64,000 bases of DNA from an uncultured Oscillospiraceae bacterium (GCA_934589225.1 CAKTNS010000004.1:52410-116409), one strand, 5' to 3'; counted from the first letter of the stretch, positions 33,709-42,906 are shown. The notes: a model not told the origin generated them from the letters alone. Program-made: numbers and translations.

Positions 33709-34770
33709 TTAGTTCAGAGCTTCGGTCATGATGTCGAAGAGAATGTAGTCGTTCAGTTCCACGGGAGCTGCAACGGCGCCATTGTCGATGAACATCTGCT
33801 GCTGACGGGTGTAGAGGTCGGTGAAGGTGCCGTCGGCAATGGCCTGCTTCACGTAGTCAGCGGAGAACCAGGTGGCGTCACCGGTCTCGACCTGGCAGGC
33901 GGTGAAGTCCTTGGCACACTGCTTGGCGTACAGGTCAACGGCATAGTCCCAGTTTTCCTGCTGGGAGGAGAACTGCATGCCCTTGAGCAGAGCGCGGGTG
34001 AAGCGGACCAGCACGTCATGGTTTTCGGCAGCGTAATTGGGCATGCAGATCCAGCTGGACATGTTCACGGAGTTGGTGGCGAATTCCAGCTCCAGAGCGC
34101 CCTTGCAGGTGTCCATGATCTGGTTGGAGTAGGGGTTCCAGGCGGTGCAGGCATCCACGTTGCCGGACATCATGGCGGCGACCATGTTGGTGGCGTCCAT
34201 TTCGAAGGCCTGGATGTCGTCCATGGTGAGGTTAGCGGCGGCCAGAGCGCCCTGCAGAGCGGTCTCGGAGGAGGAGCCGCCGTTGTAGGCGACCTTCTTG
34301 CCCTTCAGGTTGGAGATGTTGTCAACGGAAGTGACCTCGGAGGTGGGCAGAACGATGATGCGGTCGGTGCTGTGGACGGAGGAGGGCAGGAAGATCTTGG
34401 CCTGGCCGTTGATGCACAGCTTGTGAGCGCCGTGGCCGATGTAAGCTAAGTCGATGCTGCCGCCTTCCATAGCGGCGATTTCAGAGGGGCCGTCAGCGAA
34501 CTCCCACAGAGTGACTTCGATGCCTTCCTCGGCAAAGTAGCCCTTGTCCATGGCGGTCAGCACACCCCACAGGGAGGCGTAGTTCGGCATGTAGGCAACG
34601 TTCAGCTTGGTCAGCTCCTTGGGAGCTTCGGTAGCGGGGGCCTCGGTGGCGGCGGGGGCTTCGGTAGCGGCAGGGGCGGCGGTGGTAGCGGGGGCCTCGG
34701 TCTTACCGCCGCAGGCGGCCATAGACAGGACCATAACAGCTGCCAGCACCAGAGTGAGCAGTTTCTTCAT
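33709..34770 (-). CDS. SsuA/NMT1-type ABC substrate-binding lipoprotein
   Basis: The 353-residue lipoprotein has signal peptide KKLLTLVLAAVMVLSMAACG (lipobox MAAC) followed by an Ala/Thr/Pro/Glu-rich linker (about residues 25-50) and the NMT1/THI5-like fold (LNVAYMPNYASLWGVLTAMDKGYF, then AMEGGSIDLAYIGHG and GKKVAYNGGSSSE). The ATG at 34770 has GGAGGAAA upstream; an earlier ATG at 34785 has none. The family binds sulfonates, nitrate, pyrimidines or other small molecules. The leader is not a TPP riboswitch, so thiamine precursors are not specially supported. The ligand is unknown, though the position next to nagA suggests a link to amino-sugar use. Confidence 0.87.
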   Translation of the reverse strand: MKKLLTLVLAAVMVLSMAACGGKTEAPATTAAPAATEAPAATEAPATEAPKELTKLNVAYMPNYASLWGVLTAMDKGYFAEEGIEVTLWEFADGPSEIAAMEGGSIDLAYIGHGAHKLCINGQAKIFLPSSVHSTDRIIVLPTSEVTSVDNISNLKGKKVAYNGGSSSETALQGALAAANLTMDDIQAFEMDATNMVAAMMSGNVDACTAWNPYSNQIMDTCKGALELEFATNSVNMSSWICMPNYAAENHDVLVRFTRALLKGMQFSSQQENWDYAVDLYAKQCAKDFTACQVETGDATWFSADYVKQAIADGTFTDLYTRQQQMFIDNGAVAAPVELNDYILFDIMTEALN

Positions 34771-34815
34771 ATGGGTTTCCTCCAATTTTAAATTTTCCCG
34801 GTTTGCCCGGTGAAA

Positions 34816-35604
34816 TTACTTTTTGACTTCCAGGAACTCCTGGTAGACCTCGTTCCAGATCTCGGTTTTCAGCTCCAGGAATCTGGGGTCGGTCTTGGTG
34901 GCCTGGGTGCGGGGGTAGGGGATGTCGATGTCCACAATGCGCTTGATGCGGCCGGGACGGGCGGACATGATGATGACCCGCTGGGCCAGAATGATGGCCT
35001 CGTCCACGTCGTGGGTGATGAAGAAGCAGGTCTTCTTCTCGTGCTCCCAGGTGTTCAGCAGCTCACTTTGCAGCTGCACACGGGTCTGGGCATCCAGAGC
35101 GCCGAAGGGCTCGTCCAGCAGCAGCACCTCAGGGTCGGCGGCGTAGGCACGGGCAATGGCCACTCTCTGGCGCATACCGCCGGAAAGCTCCTTGGGGTAG
35201 GCGTGCTCAAAGCCCTCCAGGCCCACGGCCTTGATGTACTTCTTGGCGATCTCCTCGGCCTGGGCCTTGGGGACACGCTTCATTTCCAGGCCGAACATGA
35301 CGTTCTTGAGAACCGTCCGCCAGGGGAACAGGGCGTAGCCCTGGAAGACCACACCGCGCTCCACACCGGTGCCTTCGATCTTCTCACCGTCTAAGTAAAC
35401 CGCACCGGAGGTGGGCTCTAAGAGGCCGGCGATGATGTTCAGAAGGGTGGACTTGCCGCAGCCGGAGGGGCCGACGACACAGATGAATTCATTCTCTTTA
35501 ATATCCAGGCTGACACCGTTCAGGGCAACGGTCTTGCCCTTGTTGCCGTTGTATTCCTTGACAACGTTGTCGATTTTCAGCTTGGTCAAATTTTTTCCTG
35601 CCAT
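34816..35604 (-). CDS. ABC transporter ATP-binding protein (SsuB/TauB type)
   Basis: The 262-residue ATPase has Walker A GPSGCGKST (about residue 42), VFQGYALFPWRTV (Q-loop, SsuB/TauB style), the signature LSGGMRQRVAIARAYA, Walker B VLLLDEPFGALDA and the switch ITHDVDEAI. It energises the importer with the permease encoded immediately upstream on the minus strand, whose gene overlaps it by 19 bases. Three-gene order permease-ATPase-binding protein is typical of the nitrate/sulfonate/taurine class. Confidence 0.93.
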   Translation of the reverse strand: MAGKNLTKLKIDNVVKEYNGNKGKTVALNGVSLDIKENEFICVVGPSGCGKSTLLNIIAGLLEPTSGAVYLDGEKIEGTGVERGVVFQGYALFPWRTVLKNVMFGLEMKRVPKAQAEEIAKKYIKAVGLEGFEHAYPKELSGGMRQRVAIARAYAADPEVLLLDEPFGALDAQTRVQLQSELLNTWEHEKKTCFFITHDVDEAIILAQRVIIMSARPGRIKRIVDIDIPYPRTQATKTDPRFLELKTEIWNEVYQEFLEVKK

Positions 35605-36359
35605 CCTGTCAGCTTCCTTTCAATAATGTCAACGATCTTCACGAGAATCAGGCCGATGATGCCCAAGAGGATAATGTACATCAGCATGGGGGGCGAATCA
35701 AAGGAGTTTGCCAGAGAACGGATACGCATGCCGATACCGGCCTGGGCACCGGTGGATTCGGCGGCCAGCAGGGTGGTGAGGGCAGCGGACAGGCCCAGAC
35801 GGACGGCGGTGATGATAAAGGGCACGGTGGCGGGGCAGATGACCTTCAGGAAGATGTCCAGGTCATTGGCACCCAAGACCCGGGCGGCCTTAATGAGGGT
35901 GGTATCGATGTTCTTGATGCCCTGATAGATGGTGATGCTCATGGTCATGAAGGTGCAGATCCAGATGAGGATCACGGCGGGCTTCTGACCCACGCCGAAG
36001 ATGATCACGATCAAAGGAGCGTAGCCCAGAGCGGGGATGTTCCGGATGAAGTTGATCCAGGGCTCGATGATTTTCTGGACCGGGGTGTACCAGGCCATGA
36101 GGAAGGCCACGGGCAGGGCGGTGGCGAAGCCCAGGACAAAGCCCAGAGCCACGCAGCTGAGACTGCTCTTGATGTCTTTCCAGAAGGCACCGCGCTGGAT
36201 CATGGTGCCCACGGCGGGGATCACTTTGTCAATAAAGGGGAAGCTGCGTCCGGTTTTCTCTCCCAGGGAAAGACCGTACCACAGCAGCAGCGCGGCGAGC
36301 AGAGAGATCAGAAGCCAAACCTTGTCGCTGATCTGTATGCCCTTTTTCTTCTTTTTCAT
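35586..36359 (-). CDS. ABC transporter permease (SsuC/TauC type)
   Basis: The 257-residue membrane protein has about six hydrophobic segments, a basic start (MKKKKKG) and the EAA loop ARVLGANDLDIFLKVICPAT (about residues 158-177). FIRNIPALGYAPLIVIIFGVG is characteristic of the SsuC/NrtB class (positions 35992-36054). It is first in the minus-strand operon, with AAGGAG seven bases before the ATG. The leader upstream can fold into a long stem (see 36375-36460). Confidence 0.92.
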   Translation of the reverse strand: MKKKKKGIQISDKVWLLISLLAALLLWYGLSLGEKTGRSFPFIDKVIPAVGTMIQRGAFWKDIKSSLSCVALGFVLGFATALPVAFLMAWYTPVQKIIEPWINFIRNIPALGYAPLIVIIFGVGQKPAVILIWICTFMTMSITIYQGIKNIDTTLIKAARVLGANDLDIFLKVICPATVPFIITAVRLGLSAALTTLLAAESTGAQAGIGMRIRSLANSFDSPPMLMYIILLGIIGLILVKIVDIIERKLTGWQEKI

Positions 36360-36374
36360 AGCAACAACTCCTTA

Positions 36375-36460
36375 AACACGATCATTCTCGGGGATGCACG
36401 GGATTTGAATTAATTCAAAATCCGATTCAAATATTGGCCATCCCCCGAGGGGGGTTATTT
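36375..36460 (-). promoter_or_regulatory. Structured leader of the SsuABC-like operon
   Basis: On the minus strand CTCGGGGGAT and ATCCCCGAG can close a long stem over an inner GGATTT/AAATCC hairpin that contains a perfect 16-bp palindrome TTTGAATTAATTCAAA (36404-36419). The transcript start implied by the promoter at 36463-36491 puts this whole structure in the leader, so it may be a riboswitch, an RNA-binding site or a DNA operator. No known class is recognised. Confidence 0.45.
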
Positions 36461-36462
36461 GC

Positions 36463-36491
36463 ATAGTAACAGATAGTTTGTAGAAATTCAA
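36463..36491 (-). promoter_or_regulatory. Probable promoter of the SsuABC-like operon
   Basis: Read on the minus strand: TTGAAT, 17 bases, TACTAT. Confidence 0.5.
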
Positions 36492-36577
36492 TAGAGAAAT
36501 GTGCCGGAATCGTAACTTTATGCACATAAACTAAAATACTGGTTCGTTTTTTGTGGAAATTACCGGAAAGGATTCTA

Positions 36578-36614
36578 TTGACCCCGGAGGGGATTAATTA
36601 TAAAATGTAATTAA
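36578..36614 (+). promoter_or_regulatory. Promoter and overlapping dyad of the sugar operon
   Basis: TTGACC (36578-36583), 17 bases, TAAAAT (36601-36606). A perfect dyad, TTAATTA (36595-36601) and TAATTAA (36608-36614), covers the -10. AT-rich dyads of this kind are typical of ROK/NagC-type repressors, and a ROK gene is second in the operon, so autoregulation is likely. Confidence 0.6.
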
Positions 36615-36643
36615 ACTATCTGGGGAAAGGGGACCGGACCATC

Positions 36644-38488
36644 ATGGACAAAACGGTAGGATATAGAGAGGAAAACGCCACATTGACCTTTGCGGCGGAA
36701 ACCTTGCAGGCCCATCTTTCCATGCTGTCGGGGAAGTTCACCGCATCTCTGGAGCTTTCCATGGATGTGCTGCCCGGGGCGGACTACAGCTACTGCGTCC
36801 GGGAGGGCCAGGCCCGGTTTAGGGGGAACTCCGCCGGAAATGTGCTGCTGGGGGTCTATGATTACCTGCGGGCCATCGGCTTTGTGTTCCTCTATCCCGG
36901 TCAGGGGGGCACCTTTGTGCCGGACCTTCACAGTGCTCAGGCCCTGGAAGCGGAAAAGAAGGACTTTACCGCCTCCTATGCCCACCGGGGGGTCTGCCTG
37001 GAAGGGGCGGACAGCCTGGAAAACGTATTGGACTTTATTGATTGGCTGCCGAAAAACGGCTTCAACGCCTTTTTCCTTCAGTTTAAAAAACCGGACATCT
37101 TCTTTGAGCGCTGGTATTCCCATGAAAATAACCCCACTCTCATGCCAGAACGGCTGGAGCGGCGGGACCTGGATGCCATGGACCGGGCGGTCTATCGGGC
37201 CATGGCCCTGCGGGGGGTGGTCTGCCACCGGGTGGGCCACGGCTGGACCGCCGGAGTGCTGGGAGACACGGGCACCGGCTGGCATGTATCCGGCGCTTCC
37301 ATCCCGGCGGAGCTGGCCCCGCTGGCGGCCCTGGTCGGGGGCAAGCGGGACTACTGGAAGGGGATTCCCGCCAATACGAACCTGTGCTATTCCAATGAAC
37401 AGGCCCGGGAGCTCTTGACGGACCAGGTGGTAGAATACGCCCGGAAGCACCCGGAGGCCGACTATCTCCACTTCTGGCTGGCGGACGAATACAACAACGT
37501 CTGCACCTGCGAGGAGTGCCAAAAGACCACGGTTTCCGACCAATATGTGGAGATCCTCAATTTGCTGGATGAAAAGCTCACCCAGGCGGGGCTGTCCACC
37601 AAAATCGTATTTTTGCTGTATCAGGAGCTGCTCTACGCCCCCAAAAAGGCCGCCATCCGGAACCCGGAGCGGTTCTGCCTGATGTTTGCCCCCATCAGCC
37701 GGACCTTTGAGGGGTCTTATCCTGTGGACTTCCGGCCGGTGGAGGTGGCACCCTATGTCCGAAATCAGATGCGGATGCCGGAGACCGTGGAAGAAAACCT
37801 GACCCATCTGAAGGCCTGGCAGAAGATCTTCTCCGGAGACGGCTTCTTCTATGACTATCCCCTGGGCCGGGCCCACTACGGGGACCTGGGGTATATGAAG
37901 ATCGCCCGGGTGATTTATGACGACATCCACGCCCTGAAATCCTTCGGGGTCAACGGCTATATGAGCTGCCAGGAGCTCCGGGCTATGAGCCCCACGGGCT
38001 TCCCGGATTACGTCATGGCCCAGGCCCTGACGGATGAAAGCATCCCCTATGAGACCCTGCGGGATACCTACTTTTCCGCCATGTTCGGCCCGGGCTGGGA
38101 GGATGCGGCGGCCTTCCTGGAGCGGCTGTCCAGCCTCAGCGACACGGACTATTGGAACAACCACGGCCCCCGGTGCCAGCCTTTCTTGGCGGACCGCTAC
38201 CGGCGCATGGCGCTTCTTGCGGAGGATTTCAGAACCCAGATCCCCCTGGCCCAGAAGGAAATCTGGCGGAAAAACTGGGAATATCTGGATTTCCACTGCC
38301 GCTATACCATGCTCCTGGCCGGGGCCCTGGAGCGGCTGTCCATGGGGGACAAGGAGGAAGCGGACCGGCGGTTTGAAGACTTCTGCGACTTTATCCGGCG
38401 GGAAGAGCCCCGGCACCAGAGCCGCCTGGATGTGTATCGGGTCATTGAGGTGGCCACCAAGTACACGGGCTTTTCCATGCCCCGGTAA
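36644..38488 (+). CDS. DUF4838-domain protein (GH20/GH67-like hydrolase fold)
   Basis: The 614-residue protein has an N-terminal alpha/beta domain ending YDYLRAIGFVFLYPGQGGTF, like the N-domain found in hexosaminidases and alpha-glucuronidases, then a TIM-barrel-like region (from about residue 110, AHRGVCLEGADS, then FIDWLPKNGFNAFFLQFKKP) and the DUF4838 region (LHFWLADEYNNVCTCEECQK, about residues 278-297, with Asp-Glu-Tyr as a possible acid pair). No signal peptide is seen, so it acts inside the cell or not by the usual route. It opens an operon with ROK, NagB-like and glycolytic genes, which suggests cleavage of an amino-sugar-containing substrate. Activity is not established for the family. 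Confidence 0.78.
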   Translation: MDKTVGYREENATLTFAAETLQAHLSMLSGKFTASLELSMDVLPGADYSYCVREGQARFRGNSAGNVLLGVYDYLRAIGFVFLYPGQGGTFVPDLHSAQALEAEKKDFTASYAHRGVCLEGADSLENVLDFIDWLPKNGFNAFFLQFKKPDIFFERWYSHENNPTLMPERLERRDLDAMDRAVYRAMALRGVVCHRVGHGWTAGVLGDTGTGWHVSGASIPAELAPLAALVGGKRDYWKGIPANTNLCYSNEQARELLTDQVVEYARKHPEADYLHFWLADEYNNVCTCEECQKTTVSDQYVEILNLLDEKLTQAGLSTKIVFLLYQELLYAPKKAAIRNPERFCLMFAPISRTFEGSYPVDFRPVEVAPYVRNQMRMPETVEENLTHLKAWQKIFSGDGFFYDYPLGRAHYGDLGYMKIARVIYDDIHALKSFGVNGYMSCQELRAMSPTGFPDYVMAQALTDESIPYETLRDTYFSAMFGPGWEDAAAFLERLSSLSDTDYWNNHGPRCQPFLADRYRRMALLAEDFRTQIPLAQKEIWRKNWEYLDFHCRYTMLLAGALERLSMGDKEEADRRFEDFCDFIRREEPRHQSRLDVYRVIEVATKYTGFSMPR

Positions 38489-38506
38489 AAGACTTGAGGA
38501 TGACTG

Positions 38507-39709
38507 ATGTATAGACAAAAGGAAATACGGGCCCCCAACCGGGACCGGGTGCTGGAGTGCATCTTCCGCAACCCGGGCATTTCCAGAAAGGATACCAGCG
38601 ATTTGACGGGCATCACCTCGGCCACCATTACGGCGGTGGTGGGGGAGCTGCTGCGGGAGGGCATCCTGACGGAGCTGGGGGCCATGGAGGAGGACAAGGG
38701 CACCATCGGCAGAAGCCGCATCGCCCTGAACATCTGCCCGGATTACCGCTACGCCGTGGGCGCAGAGTTCAACTATTCCAGCGTCACCGGGGTGGTCTGC
38801 GACCTGCGGGGGAAGGTCCTCTACAAAAAGCTCCTGCCCCATGACCCGGAGCGGGAGGACATCACTCAGGTGCTGATGAGCCTGATTTCCGACTGCCTGG
38901 AATCTGCCCCGGTGCCCCGGGAGAAGATCGCGGCCATCGGCGTGGGCCTGCCGGGCCACATCAATAAAACGGAGACGGGCTTTATCGGCAGCAGCCGCTA
39001 CTGGGCGGATTTTGACCCCCAGGCCCTGCGGGAACGGTTCCCCCTGCCGGTGGTATTTGAAAACAACGTGCGCTGCATGGCGGTGGCCCAGGGGCTCAAC
39101 CATCCCCTGGAGGCCCCCTCCAATTTTGCCCTGCTCCATGTGGGCCGGGGCATGCACTGTGCCCATATTATTGACGACGAGCTCTTTGTGGGCACCACCT
39201 ACGGCTGCGGGGAGATCGCCCACACCATTGCGGTGCTGGACGGCAAGCGCTGCGAGTGCGGCAAGCGGGGCTGCCTGCAAACCGTCATCACCGAGTCGGC
39301 GCTATTAGACAACGGCCGGATGCTCTGGCAGTCTGACCCCAATTCCAATCTGCGGGTGCTGGTGCCAAGTCCGGAGGAGCTGACCCTTTCCCATATGCTT
39401 ACAGCCTATGAGCTGGGCGACCCGGCGGTGTGCCGGGTGCTGACCCTGGCCCTGCGGCATCTGGCGGTGGCGGCCCTGAATGTGGCGGTGCTTATGAACC
39501 CGGAAAAAATCTTCCTCCACGGGGAGCTTTTTGAAAGCAAGGCTCTCCGGCAGGACTTCCTGGAGGAGATCCGCCGCCAGTTTGAGTTCACCGGCAACGA
39601 CTACGAGCTGGGAACCGTTGCCTACTGCGAAAGCACCCCCTTGGACGGTGCCATTGGGGCGGCGGCCTATGGGGTTTTAAACTGTTTGATCCATTCTGAC
39701 AAAAAATAA
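38507..39709 (+). CDS. ROK-family transcriptional regulator (NagC-like)
   Basis: The 400-residue protein has an N-terminal winged helix (NRDRVLECIFRNPGISRKD, then LTGITSATITAVVGELLREG) and a ROK sugar-kinase-like domain (GVGLPGHINKTETGFIGSS and FENNVRCMA, with the zinc motif CECGKRGCLQT at about residues 247-257). ROK repressors bind phosphorylated sugars such as GlcNAc-6-phosphate. The start at 38507 follows GAGGATGACTG. A dyad over the -10 of the operon promoter (36595-36614) is a likely operator. Since the catalytic Asp of sugar kinases (DNxx) is replaced in ENNVRC, kinase activity is unlikely. Confidence 0.9.
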   Translation: MYRQKEIRAPNRDRVLECIFRNPGISRKDTSDLTGITSATITAVVGELLREGILTELGAMEEDKGTIGRSRIALNICPDYRYAVGAEFNYSSVTGVVCDLRGKVLYKKLLPHDPEREDITQVLMSLISDCLESAPVPREKIAAIGVGLPGHINKTETGFIGSSRYWADFDPQALRERFPLPVVFENNVRCMAVAQGLNHPLEAPSNFALLHVGRGMHCAHIIDDELFVGTTYGCGEIAHTIAVLDGKRCECGKRGCLQTVITESALLDNGRMLWQSDPNSNLRVLVPSPEELTLSHMLTAYELGDPAVCRVLTLALRHLAVAALNVAVLMNPEKIFLHGELFESKALRQDFLEEIRRQFEFTGNDYELGTVAYCESTPLDGAIGAAAYGVLNCLIHSDKK

Positions 39710-39723
39710 GGAGTGTGTTTGAA

Positions 39724-40542
39724 ATGTACGAGTATTTTCAGATTTCCCAGGAGGACCTGGGCAAGGACGCGAAGATCCCCCTGGTAAAGCTGGGAGATTC
39801 CGGCGAGGTCTTCTATGAGATGGCTCTGGAAATGGTAAACACCATCAAAGAGCACAATGCCCGGGGGGAGAAGACCGTGTTCATCTGCCCTGTAGGCCCT
39901 GTGGGCCAGTACCCCATTTTCGTGCGGCTGGTGAACCGGGACCGGGTGTCCCTGAAGAACTGCTGGTTCTTCAACATGGACGAGTACCTGAATGACGACG
40001 AGACCTATATTGATTTTGAATCCCCTTTGTCCTTCCACGGCTTTATGAACCGGACCGTCTACTCCCAGATCGACCCGGAGCTGGTCATGCCCGAGAGCCA
40101 GCGCTTCTTCCCCGACCCCAAAGACCCCGGCATGATCGACCGGAAGATCGAGGAGTTGGGAGGCGTGGACATCTGCTTCGGCGGCATCGGCATCAACGGC
40201 CATCTGGCCTTTAACGAGGCCCAGGATGAGCTGACCCCCGAGGAATTTGCCCAGCTGCCCACCAGAGTGCTGACCATCAGCCGGGAGACCCGGACCTCTA
40301 ACGCCATCGGAGACCTGAACGGTGCCATCGATGCCATGCCCCGCAAGTGCGTGACCATCGGCATCAAGCAGATTCTGGGCGCCAGAAAGCTGCGGCTGGG
40401 CGTGTTCCGTGACTGGCACCGCAGTGTGGTCCGTCAGGCCGCCTACGGGGACGTCACCGCCCATTTCCCTGTGACCCTGGCCCAGAACCACCCGGATGCC
40501 AGAATCTACTTGAACGCCAACGCTGCCAAGCAGCCCTATTGA
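39724..40542 (+). CDS. NagB-like sugar-phosphate isomerase/deaminase
   Basis: The 272-residue protein belongs to the glucosamine-6-phosphate deaminase fold: FNMDEYL holds the base Asp (D72 in E. coli NagB), and GGIGINGHLAFNEA matches GVGNDGHIAFNEP with the catalytic His and Glu. The Asp before GH (D141 in E. coli) is Asn here, and the following PASS is replaced, so the reaction may differ from classical deamination. ATG 39724 is chosen because AAGGAG lies at 39708-39713; an earlier GTG at 39715 is too close. It is followed by aldolase and phosphofructokinase genes, so its product is probably a ketose-6-phosphate. Confidence 0.78.
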   Translation: MYEYFQISQEDLGKDAKIPLVKLGDSGEVFYEMALEMVNTIKEHNARGEKTVFICPVGPVGQYPIFVRLVNRDRVSLKNCWFFNMDEYLNDDETYIDFESPLSFHGFMNRTVYSQIDPELVMPESQRFFPDPKDPGMIDRKIEELGGVDICFGGIGINGHLAFNEAQDELTPEEFAQLPTRVLTISRETRTSNAIGDLNGAIDAMPRKCVTIGIKQILGARKLRLGVFRDWHRSVVRQAAYGDVTAHFPVTLAQNHPDARIYLNANAAKQPY

Positions 40543-40569
40543 TTTTAAAAATACAGGAGGTAAATCATC

Positions 40570-41727
40570 ATGTCCTTAGTTCCTATGAGAGCCATTCTGG
40601 AGGCCACCGAAAAGTATAATTACGCCCAGGGTGCCTTCAACGTCAACGCCGTGGCCCAGGCCAAGGCCGTTATCGAGGTCCATGAGATGTTCCGCTCCGC
40701 CGCCATCATCCAGGGCGCGGACCTGGCCAACGCTTTTATGGGCGGCCGTACCGACTTTGCCAACGGCACCCTGGAAGACAAGAAGGTGGGCGCCAACAAC
40801 ATCGCCAAGGCCGTCAAGCAGTTCGCCGAGGCCAGCCCCATTCCCGTGGCCCTGCACTTAGACCACGGCAAGACCATTGATTCCTGCATCGCCGCCATGG
40901 ACGGCGGCTACACCTCCGTCATGATCGACGGCTCCAGCCTGCCCTTTGAAGAGAACATTGCCCTGACCCGGGAAGTGGTCAAGCTGGCCCACGAGCGGGG
41001 CGTTACCGTGGAAGGCGAGCTGGGCGTTCTGGCCGGTGTGGAGGACCATGTGTTCGCCGAGACCTCTACCTATACCAATCCCCTGGACGCCGTGAAGTTC
41101 ATCAAGGCCACCGGCGTGGATGCTCTGGCCATCAGCTACGGCACCAAGCACGGTGCCAACAAGGGCGCCCACGCAGTCATCCGCAAGCAGATCGCCATTG
41201 CCACCAAGGAGTGCCTGCTCCATGAGGGCATCTTCTGCGCCCTGGTCTCCCACGGCTCCTCCACGGTGCCCCAGTACATCGTGAAAGAAATCAACGCCCT
41301 GGGCGGCACCATCACCAATGCCTACGGCATTCCCAAGGACCAGCTGAAGGAAGTGTCCAAGCTGGGCATCGCCAAGATCAACGTGGATACCGACATCCGT
41401 CTGGCCGTGACCCGGAATCTGCGGGAGCTGTTCTGGTATCATCCGGAGCTGCGGGACCACGAGAGCATCAAGCCCATTTACGAGCTGCTGCAGACCAAGA
41501 CCTCTGACTTTGACCCCAGAGTGTTCCTGACCCCCATTATGGATACCGTCATGTACGGCGTGGTGCCCAATGAGGACGTGGCCCTCATCGTGAGCGCCAT
41601 TGAAAAGGGTGTCAAGGAAGCCGTCGGCACCCTGATCGTGGACTTTGACTCCTACGGCAAGGCCCCCCTGGTGGAGAACGTGACCCTGGACGAAATGGCC
41701 GAGCGTTACCGCAAGGCCGGTATCTAA
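40570..41727 (+). CDS. Class II ketose-bisphosphate aldolase (fructose-1,6-bisphosphate aldolase-like)
   Basis: The 385-residue zinc aldolase has YAQGAFNVNAV, the metal-binding HLDHGKTIDSC (about residues 96-106), TVEGELGVLAG and a SYGTKHGANKG loop, and the C-terminal NVDTDIRLA motif. It would cleave fructose-1,6-bisphosphate or a related ketose bisphosphate into triose phosphates. It is longer than many class II enzymes by a C-terminal segment (DPRVFLTPIMDTVMYG, residues about 315-330). GGAGG sits 7-12 bases before the ATG. Next genes encode phosphofructokinase and a triose-phosphate isomerase-like protein, so the aldolase acts in the same local pathway. Confidence 0.92.
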   Translation: MSLVPMRAILEATEKYNYAQGAFNVNAVAQAKAVIEVHEMFRSAAIIQGADLANAFMGGRTDFANGTLEDKKVGANNIAKAVKQFAEASPIPVALHLDHGKTIDSCIAAMDGGYTSVMIDGSSLPFEENIALTREVVKLAHERGVTVEGELGVLAGVEDHVFAETSTYTNPLDAVKFIKATGVDALAISYGTKHGANKGAHAVIRKQIAIATKECLLHEGIFCALVSHGSSTVPQYIVKEINALGGTITNAYGIPKDQLKEVSKLGIAKINVDTDIRLAVTRNLRELFWYHPELRDHESIKPIYELLQTKTSDFDPRVFLTPIMDTVMYGVVPNEDVALIVSAIEKGVKEAVGTLIVDFDSYGKAPLVENVTLDEMAERYRKAGI

Positions 41728-41738
41728 GAGGTACGGCT

Positions 41739-42899
41739 ATGGGCGTAAATATTCTGGTTGCCCACGGCGGCGGCCCTACCGCCGTCATCAATACCAGCCT
41801 GCAAGGCGTGATCGAAGCCGCCCGGGAAAGCGGCAAGGTGGATAAAATCTATGCCGCCCGCTTCGGTGCCGAGGGCATTCTCAAAGGGGACCTGCTGGAC
41901 CTGACCGACGTGCCCGCCTCGGTGGTTGCCAAGCTGGCCCACACCCCCGCTTCCGCCATCGGCTCCTGCCGCCGGAAGCTGACGGACGCGGACTATCCCA
42001 CCGTCATTGAGACCCTGAAAAAATTCAACATCGGCTGCTTCTTCTACAACGGCGGCAACGACTCCATGGACACCTGCAACAAGGTTTCCAAGCTGGCCCA
42101 GAAGGAAGGGCTGGATGTGAAGGTCATCGGCATCCCCAAGACCATGGACAATGACCTGGACATCACCGACCACTGCCCGGGCTTCGGCTCCGCCGCCCGG
42201 TATGCCGGGGAAGCCGCCTGTGAGCTGGCCCTGGATGCCTCCGGCCTTCCCATCCATGTGGTGGTGCTGGAGCTTATGGGCCGGAACGCCGGTTGGGTCA
42301 CCGCCGCCTCCGCACTGGCGGCCCGGGCCACCAACTGTCAGGTGCTGACCTATCTGCCGGAGACTTTGGTAGACGAGGACAAAATGCTCCGTGACATTGA
42401 ATCTGCCTGGGCCAAGGGCCAGGGACTGCTTGTCACGGTGTCCGAGGGCATCTGCGGCCTGGACGGCAAGCCTCTGGCTTCCACAGGCATTGTGGATGGA
42501 TTCGGCCACATGATCCCCGGCGGCACCGCCCAGCATGTGACGGATGCCATCATCCAGAAGCTGAACATCAAGTCCCGGGCGGAAAAGCCGGGCCTTCTGG
42601 GAAGAGCCGCCATTCCCTACGCCTCCCGGGTAGACCAGCTGGAAGCCTACGCCGTGGGCAAAAAGGCGGTGGAAGCGGCCCTGGCCGGGGAGACGGACTA
42701 TATGGTGGCCATCGATGCCCACCGTGGGGAGCGGTACAGCTTCGATTTGTTCCTGGCTCCTCTGGAGAAGGTTGCCAACGTGGAAAAGAAGTTCCCCCTG
42801 GAATGGATCGTGGACGGCAACAAGATCGACGACCGGTTCTTTGACTATGCCATGCCCCTGATGATGGAAAAAATGCCCGATTACGCGATTTTGAGGTAA
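41739..42899 (+). CDS. 6-phosphofructokinase, probably PPi-dependent type
   Basis: The 386-residue PFK has the phosphate loop AHGGGPTAVIN, GGNDSMDTCNKV (position of G104 in E. coli PfkA is Asp), GIPKTMDNDLD (Lys where ATP enzymes have Gly) and ELMGRNAGWV. The Asp and Lys at these two positions are the classic marks of pyrophosphate-dependent PFK. It would convert fructose-6-phosphate to the bisphosphate used by the aldolase upstream. Distances to neighbours are about 10 bases, so the operon continues. The first D of the usual GGDD is Asn here. Confidence 0.88.
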   Translation: MGVNILVAHGGGPTAVINTSLQGVIEAARESGKVDKIYAARFGAEGILKGDLLDLTDVPASVVAKLAHTPASAIGSCRRKLTDADYPTVIETLKKFNIGCFFYNGGNDSMDTCNKVSKLAQKEGLDVKVIGIPKTMDNDLDITDHCPGFGSAARYAGEAACELALDASGLPIHVVVLELMGRNAGWVTAASALAARATNCQVLTYLPETLVDEDKMLRDIESAWAKGQGLLVTVSEGICGLDGKPLASTGIVDGFGHMIPGGTAQHVTDAIIQKLNIKSRAEKPGLLGRAAIPYASRVDQLEAYAVGKKAVEAALAGETDYMVAIDAHRGERYSFDLFLAPLEKVANVEKKFPLEWIVDGNKIDDRFFDYAMPLMMEKMPDYAILR

Positions 42900-42906
42900 T
42901 AAAACC

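Noticed and set aside
36375..36460. A TPP riboswitch for the NMT1-type importer
   Set aside because: The conserved CTGAGA and related TPP core sequences are absent.
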